Source: Actinomycetota bacterium (GTDB taxonomy: Bacteria; Actinomycetota; Acidimicrobiia; IMCC26256; PALSA-610). From it: a DNA stretch of 9,146 nt. Numbering within the stretch: the stretch's first letter is position 1; each line of letters starts with the position of its first letter. The translations under genes were made by a program, and so were the position numbers. The stretch lies in contig JAUZEM010000227.1 of assembly GCA_030839005.1 (NCBI GenBank), positions 1-9,146 on the forward strand, given 5' to 3'. Positions 6,545-9,146 of this stretch are shown here, in pieces. The notes below the pieces were generated by a model. The model saw only the letters and a list, made by a program, of their open reading frames with translations. It was not told where the DNA came from and searched no databases.

Positions 6545-7807
6545 CTAGCCGCGCGATGCGTCCGGACCGACTCCGGTCAGGTCGACGGGCAGTCGCCGGG
6601 GGCCGTTCGCCCAGAACACTGGTACGGGTTCGCGTCGGTATCCGATGTCGACATGGGCTTGATCGACGCGTTCGAGGAACACGTCGAGCGCGACGCGGCC
6701 TTCGAGCCTTGCGAGCGATGCGCCCGGGCAGACGTGAGGGCCGCCGCCGAAGGCAAGGTGGTCTTTCGCGCTCGGACGATCGAGTCGGAACGCGTCGGGG
6801 TCGTCGTAGGTTCGCTCGTCGCGGTTTGCGGAGGCGATTCCGAAGCCGACCTTCACGCCGGCAGGGATCGTGACACCGTCGATCGTGATGTCCGTGAGGC
6901 AATCGCGCATCAACACGTGGATCGGCGGGTCGTGGCGTAGTGACTCCTCGACCAAGGTTGGCACCAGGTCCCGCTCGGCGTGCAATCGCGCGAACAGGAC
7001 GGCGTCGGTGCACACGGCCTCGAGGATGTTGGCGATCAGGTGCCGCGTCGTCTCGTTGCCGGACATGAGTAAGAACGCAAGTTGGGTGCGCATCTCGAGA
7101 TCGGTGAGATGCTCGCCATCGACTTCGGTGTTGATGAGCCGCGTGACGAAATCGTCGGGTGGCTCAGCCGATGCTTTGCGTTCGGCGATCATCGCGTCGA
7201 GGTAGCCGGTGAAGTCGGGCGCGACGCCGGCCAGGCCCTCGCCATCGGCTCCGTCCTCTCTGCGGTTCCTCGTCGCGTACGTGGATTGCACGACGAGGTC
7301 GGACCACTCCGCGAACCTGGCGTGATCCGCGGGATCGACGCCGAGAAGATGCGCGATCACGGTGGCGGGGATGGGTGTCACGAAGTCGGCCACCAGATCG
7401 CCGCCACCCCGCGCGACGACCCGATCGAGCAGCACGTGGCACAACGCTCGGACGAATGGCTCCACCCGGCTGATCCGATGCTGCGCGATCGCCGAGTTGA
7501 TGATCCGACGGACCTTGCCGTGACGCGGTTCGGGGATCTCACTGATCAGTTGTTCCTCGGCCGGCACCACCACACCCGCGGCCCGGAAACTCGCCTGGAA
7601 CACCTCGATGTTCTTCGTGGCCGCGAGCACATCGCCATGACGCGCAAGGAAGTAGGCACCCGACGGAGTCCGCGAAACCGGACACACCTCGCGCAGCTCA
7701 GCCAGGGCCTCATAGGGCACGCCCGCCGAGGCATCGAGCGGGTCAGCAACCATCGACCGCATGCTCCCATGACCGCCAAGATCAAGCGAGACGCTGCCGC
7801 GCTTCAC
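6545..7807 (-). CDS. Cytochrome P450 (soluble bacterial class)
   Basis: A 420-residue cytochrome P450, the usual length for a soluble bacterial member with no N-terminal membrane anchor. The heme-binding loop FGGGPHVCPGASLAR at 353-367 supplies the thiolate ligand C360. The K-helix ExxR motif is ESLR (E288, R291), and the I-helix oxygen-activation motif is SGNETT at 249-254, with the acid-Thr pair E252-T253. Such enzymes hydroxylate or otherwise oxidise small organic substrates using electrons from a ferredoxin and reductase. Neither partner is encoded in this window, so they must come from elsewhere. The substrate cannot be told from sequence; sterols, fatty acids, terpenes or xenobiotics are all possible. 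The start is uncertain: GTG at 7807 is the longest choice, while ATG at 7753 (residue 19) has GGGAG 10 nt upstream and would remove only a low-complexity lead. It is divergent from the methyltransferase and upstream of the hydrolase-cyclase gene. Confidence 0.96.
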   Translation of the reverse strand: MKRGSVSLDLGGHGSMRSMVADPLDASAGVPYEALAELREVCPVSRTPSGAYFLARHGDVLAATKNIEVFQASFRAAGVVVPAEEQLISEIPEPRHGKVRRIINSAIAQHRISRVEPFVRALCHVLLDRVVARGGGDLVADFVTPIPATVIAHLLGVDPADHARFAEWSDLVVQSTYATRNRREDGADGEGLAGVAPDFTGYLDAMIAERKASAEPPDDFVTRLINTEVDGEHLTDLEMRTQLAFLLMSGNETTRHLIANILEAVCTDAVLFARLHAERDLVPTLVEESLRHDPPIHVLMRDCLTDITIDGVTIPAGVKVGFGIASANRDERTYDDPDAFRLDRPSAKDHLAFGGGPHVCPGASLARLEGRVALDVFLERVDQAHVDIGYRREPVPVFWANGPRRLPVDLTGVGPDASRG

Positions 7808-7888
7808 CTGGTCTCGCGGCGCGTTCTGGGACAGTCACCGTTCGGTTGAGTGCGCGGCGAGCAGATCGCCGAACATGACGCACCGGCA

Positions 7889-7916
7889 TTGCGCAACTGG
7901 GATGGCGATCTACCGT
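7889..7916 (+). promoter_or_regulatory. Leaderless promoter for the methyltransferase gene
   Basis: TACCGT at 7911-7916 matches the actinobacterial -10 form TANNNT. It is followed by exactly 7 nt and then the ATG at 7924, so transcription would start on or beside the A of the start codon. TTGCGC at 7889-7894 is a fair -35 element with a 16-bp spacer. The box overlaps the alternative GTG start at 7915, which argues for ATG 7924 as the true start. Confidence 0.55.
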
Positions 7917-7923
7917 GCAGACC

Positions 7924-8571
7924 ATGCACGAGCACGAACGTGGCGAGCAGCGGTTCGAAGCGTCGGCGCAGGCCGTCGAGTGGGACGCGAGGTACAGCGA
8001 GCGCGACGGGGCGATGTGGAGCGGGCGGCCGAACGGACGGCTCGTTTCCGAGGTCGCAGACCTCGCCCCGGGCCGGGCGCTCGACGTCGGCTGTGGCGAG
8101 GGCGCCGACGCCATATGGCTCGCTCGACGCGGCTGGACCGTCACCGGGATCGACATTTCCGAAGTCGCCGTACGCCGGGCGCGGGAGGCTGCCGAGCCGG
8201 CCAGCGCGATGGTCGAGTGGCTCAGCGGGGACGCGCTGCAGACACCGTTCCCGGTCCGCTCGTTCGACCTTGTGTCCTTGCAGTACCCGGCGCTGCCCAA
8301 GGCCGCCGGCGAGGCCGCCGTCCGGACATTGCTCGACGCGGTCCGCCCGGGCGGGTTGCTACTCGCCGTCTACCACGACCTTGACGACGAGCACCGCGAG
8401 CACATGAAGTCGCGGGGCGTCGACCCCGCGGACTACGTCGGTGTCGATGACCTCGGTCGGCTGCTCGGCAACGACTTCACGGTCGAGCGGCACGCGCTCG
8501 AGTCACGCACTGACCCGCCGCCCGGCACCAAGCCCATCGCCGATGTCGTCCTGCGCGCCCGGCGTCGCTGA
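7924..8571 (+). CDS. Class I SAM-dependent methyltransferase (thiopurine/TehB-like)
   Basis: A 215-residue Rossmann-fold methyltransferase, probably cytosolic. SAM-binding motif I is LDVGCGEGADAIWLA at about residues 53-67. The acidic residue at the end of the second strand is in GIDIS (D77), which would hold the SAM ribose, and FDLVSLQYPALP at about 114-125 corresponds to the motif around strand 4. The N-terminal signature WDARYSERDGAMWSGRPN is typical of a widespread group of small actinobacterial methyltransferases that automated pipelines label thiopurine- or tellurite-resistance-like. The real acceptor is generally unknown, and I cannot name it here. A GTG at 7915 would add three residues, but the ATG is preferred because a -10 box ends 7 nt before it. 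The gene is transcribed away from the P450 across a gap of about 115 bp, so the two may share regulation. The C terminus is complete, ending in an Arg-rich tail. Confidence 0.91.
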   Translation: MHEHERGEQRFEASAQAVEWDARYSERDGAMWSGRPNGRLVSEVADLAPGRALDVGCGEGADAIWLARRGWTVTGIDISEVAVRRAREAAEPASAMVEWLSGDALQTPFPVRSFDLVSLQYPALPKAAGEAAVRTLLDAVRPGGLLLAVYHDLDDEHREHMKSRGVDPADYVGVDDLGRLLGNDFTVERHALESRTDPPPGTKPIADVVLRARRR

Positions 8572-8696
8572 CCGCTGGCGCTACACGCCGTGCAGGCCCA
8601 CGCCGCAATCACGGTCCGGCACCGAGTACCGATCAACGCGGACCATGATCCGTCACCGCAATGGAAGGAGAGGCGGCTCTGAACGCCGCGGGCTCG

Positions 8697-8702
8697 TAGG
8701 CT
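8697..8702 (+). promoter_or_regulatory. Leaderless -10 box for the second hydrolase-family gene
   Basis: TAGGCT at 8697-8702 fits TANNNT and is followed by exactly 7 nt before the GTG at 8710, the same geometry as at the methyltransferase gene. A good -35 hexamer is not evident. An in-frame TGA at 8680 with no other start codon after it leaves GTG 8710 as the first possible start. A Shine-Dalgarno-like AAGGAG at 8665-8670 is too far upstream to serve it. Confidence 0.5.
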
Positions 8703-8709
8703 CGGCGTC

Positions 8710-9146
8710 GTGGACATTCCGGAGATCCACTATGCCAAGCGCGGGGATGCCCATCTCGGCTATCAGGTGCTTGGCGAAGGTCCGATTGACCTGCTCGCTT
8801 GCAACAATGGCAGCAATATCTGGATCGACCGAGATGACGAACCGCATTGGAGTCGCTTCGATCGCCGTCTGGCGTCGTTCAGTCGACTGATTCGGTTCGA
8901 TCCGAGCGGCGTCGGAGTCTCGGACCCCCTTGCCGGCGGGTCAGGCCCGACGATCGAGCTCTGGATGCAGGACGCATTGGCGGTGCTTGATGCCGTCGGG
9001 TCGTCGGGTGCTGCGCTGTTCGGCGTCGGAACGGGTGGTCTTGTCGCCATGTTGCTCAGTGCGACGCATCCGGAGCGCATCTCGGCGCAGGTACTCATGC
9101 ACTGCTCGGCGCGGTTGGCTCGCGATTCGGACTATCCGTGGGGGTG
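8710..9146 (+). CDS. Alpha/beta-hydrolase-family protein, N-terminal part, lacking the nucleophile serine
   Basis: The frame from GTG 8710 runs open to the window edge, giving 145 residues of a 3'-truncated gene. It is a paralogue of the 5059-6396 protein: its opening PEIHYAKRGDAHLGYQV aligns with SEISYAQSGDLSVAYQV there, with 12 identities over 22 residues. FDPSGVGVSDP at 63-73 corresponds to LDKRGNGLSD, and LFGVGTGG at 103-110 corresponds to LFGVSEGG. The nucleophile elbow therefore reads G-V-G-T-G, with glycine at 107 (codon 9028-9030) where the catalytic serine should be, so normal hydrolase activity is unlikely. Members of this family often carry a C-terminal class III cyclase or another regulatory domain, which would lie beyond the edge and cannot be seen. 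The fold may now serve as a ligand-binding or regulatory module. The start is supported by the family N terminus and a leaderless -10 box. It follows the methyltransferase gene by 138 bp on the same strand. Confidence 0.85.
   Translation, partial: MDIPEIHYAKRGDAHLGYQVLGEGPIDLLACNNGSNIWIDRDDEPHWSRFDRRLASFSRLIRFDPSGVGVSDPLAGGSGPTIELWMQDALAVLDAVGSSGAALFGVGTGGLVAMLLSATHPERISAQVLMHCSARLARDSDYPWG

Noticed and set aside
7837..7846. ACCGTTCGGT near-palindrome between the P450 and methyltransferase genes as an operator
   Set aside because: The arms are only 4 bp around a TT centre, and such short palindromes are expected by chance in GC-rich DNA. It is well placed but unsupported by a second copy.
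8613..8644. GGTCCG...CGGACC inverted repeat after the methyltransferase gene as a terminator
   Set aside because: The stem is only 6 bp with a 20-nt loop and no T-run follows, which is too weak to call a terminator.
8661..8699. A 12-codon leader ORF (ATG to TAG) just before the second hydrolase gene
   Set aside because: It has no ribosome binding site upstream and no attenuator structure or repeated codon, and its stop overlaps the -10 box of the next gene. A chance ORF is more likely.

Overview
The window (9146 bp) comes from the chromosome of a GC-rich bacterium, most likely an actinobacterium. This rests on strong G/C preference at third codon positions, GTG starts, two likely leaderless genes with a TANNNT -10 box exactly 7 nt before the start codon, a PAP2-diacylglycerol kinase fusion, and an alpha/beta-hydrolase-class III cyclase fusion. 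These features fit soil or aquatic Actinomycetota (Acidimicrobiia or Mycobacteriales-like), but there is no rRNA or other taxonomic marker, so the assignment is inference.

Layout. 37-3192 (+): a membrane-lipid pair, a PAP2 phosphatase/diacylglycerol-kinase fusion followed 63 bp later by an ABC1/AarF/UbiB atypical kinase with a C-terminal membrane hairpin. 3268-4491 (-): a secreted M28 zinc aminopeptidase with a Tat-type signal, convergent with the kinase. 4492-5058: a 567-bp stretch without a convincing gene, holding a PHO-box-like direct repeat, a small dyad near the peptidase start and a doubtful 41-codon ORF. 5059-6396 (-): an alpha/beta-hydrolase fused to a class III nucleotide cyclase. 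6545-7807 (-): a cytochrome P450. 7924-8571 (+): a class I SAM methyltransferase, divergent from the P450. 8710-end (+): the N-terminal part of a second protein of the same hydrolase family as 5059-6396, cut by the window edge, whose nucleophile serine is replaced by glycine.

How the genes may fit together. The first two genes suggest membrane lipid turnover. In the second half, two paralogous hydrolase-type proteins, at least one carrying a cyclase domain, flank a divergently transcribed P450/methyltransferase pair. A plausible reading is an oxidative-metabolism island whose neighbours sense a small molecule through hydrolase-like domains and signal with a cyclic nucleotide. That is inference from gene order and domain architecture. 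No mobile element, CRISPR array, tRNA or rRNA was seen, and most of the window is ordinary chromosome. The most interesting points are the hydrolase/cyclase paralogue pair with a lost nucleophile, the unusual cyclase specificity residues, and the two precisely spaced leaderless promoters.
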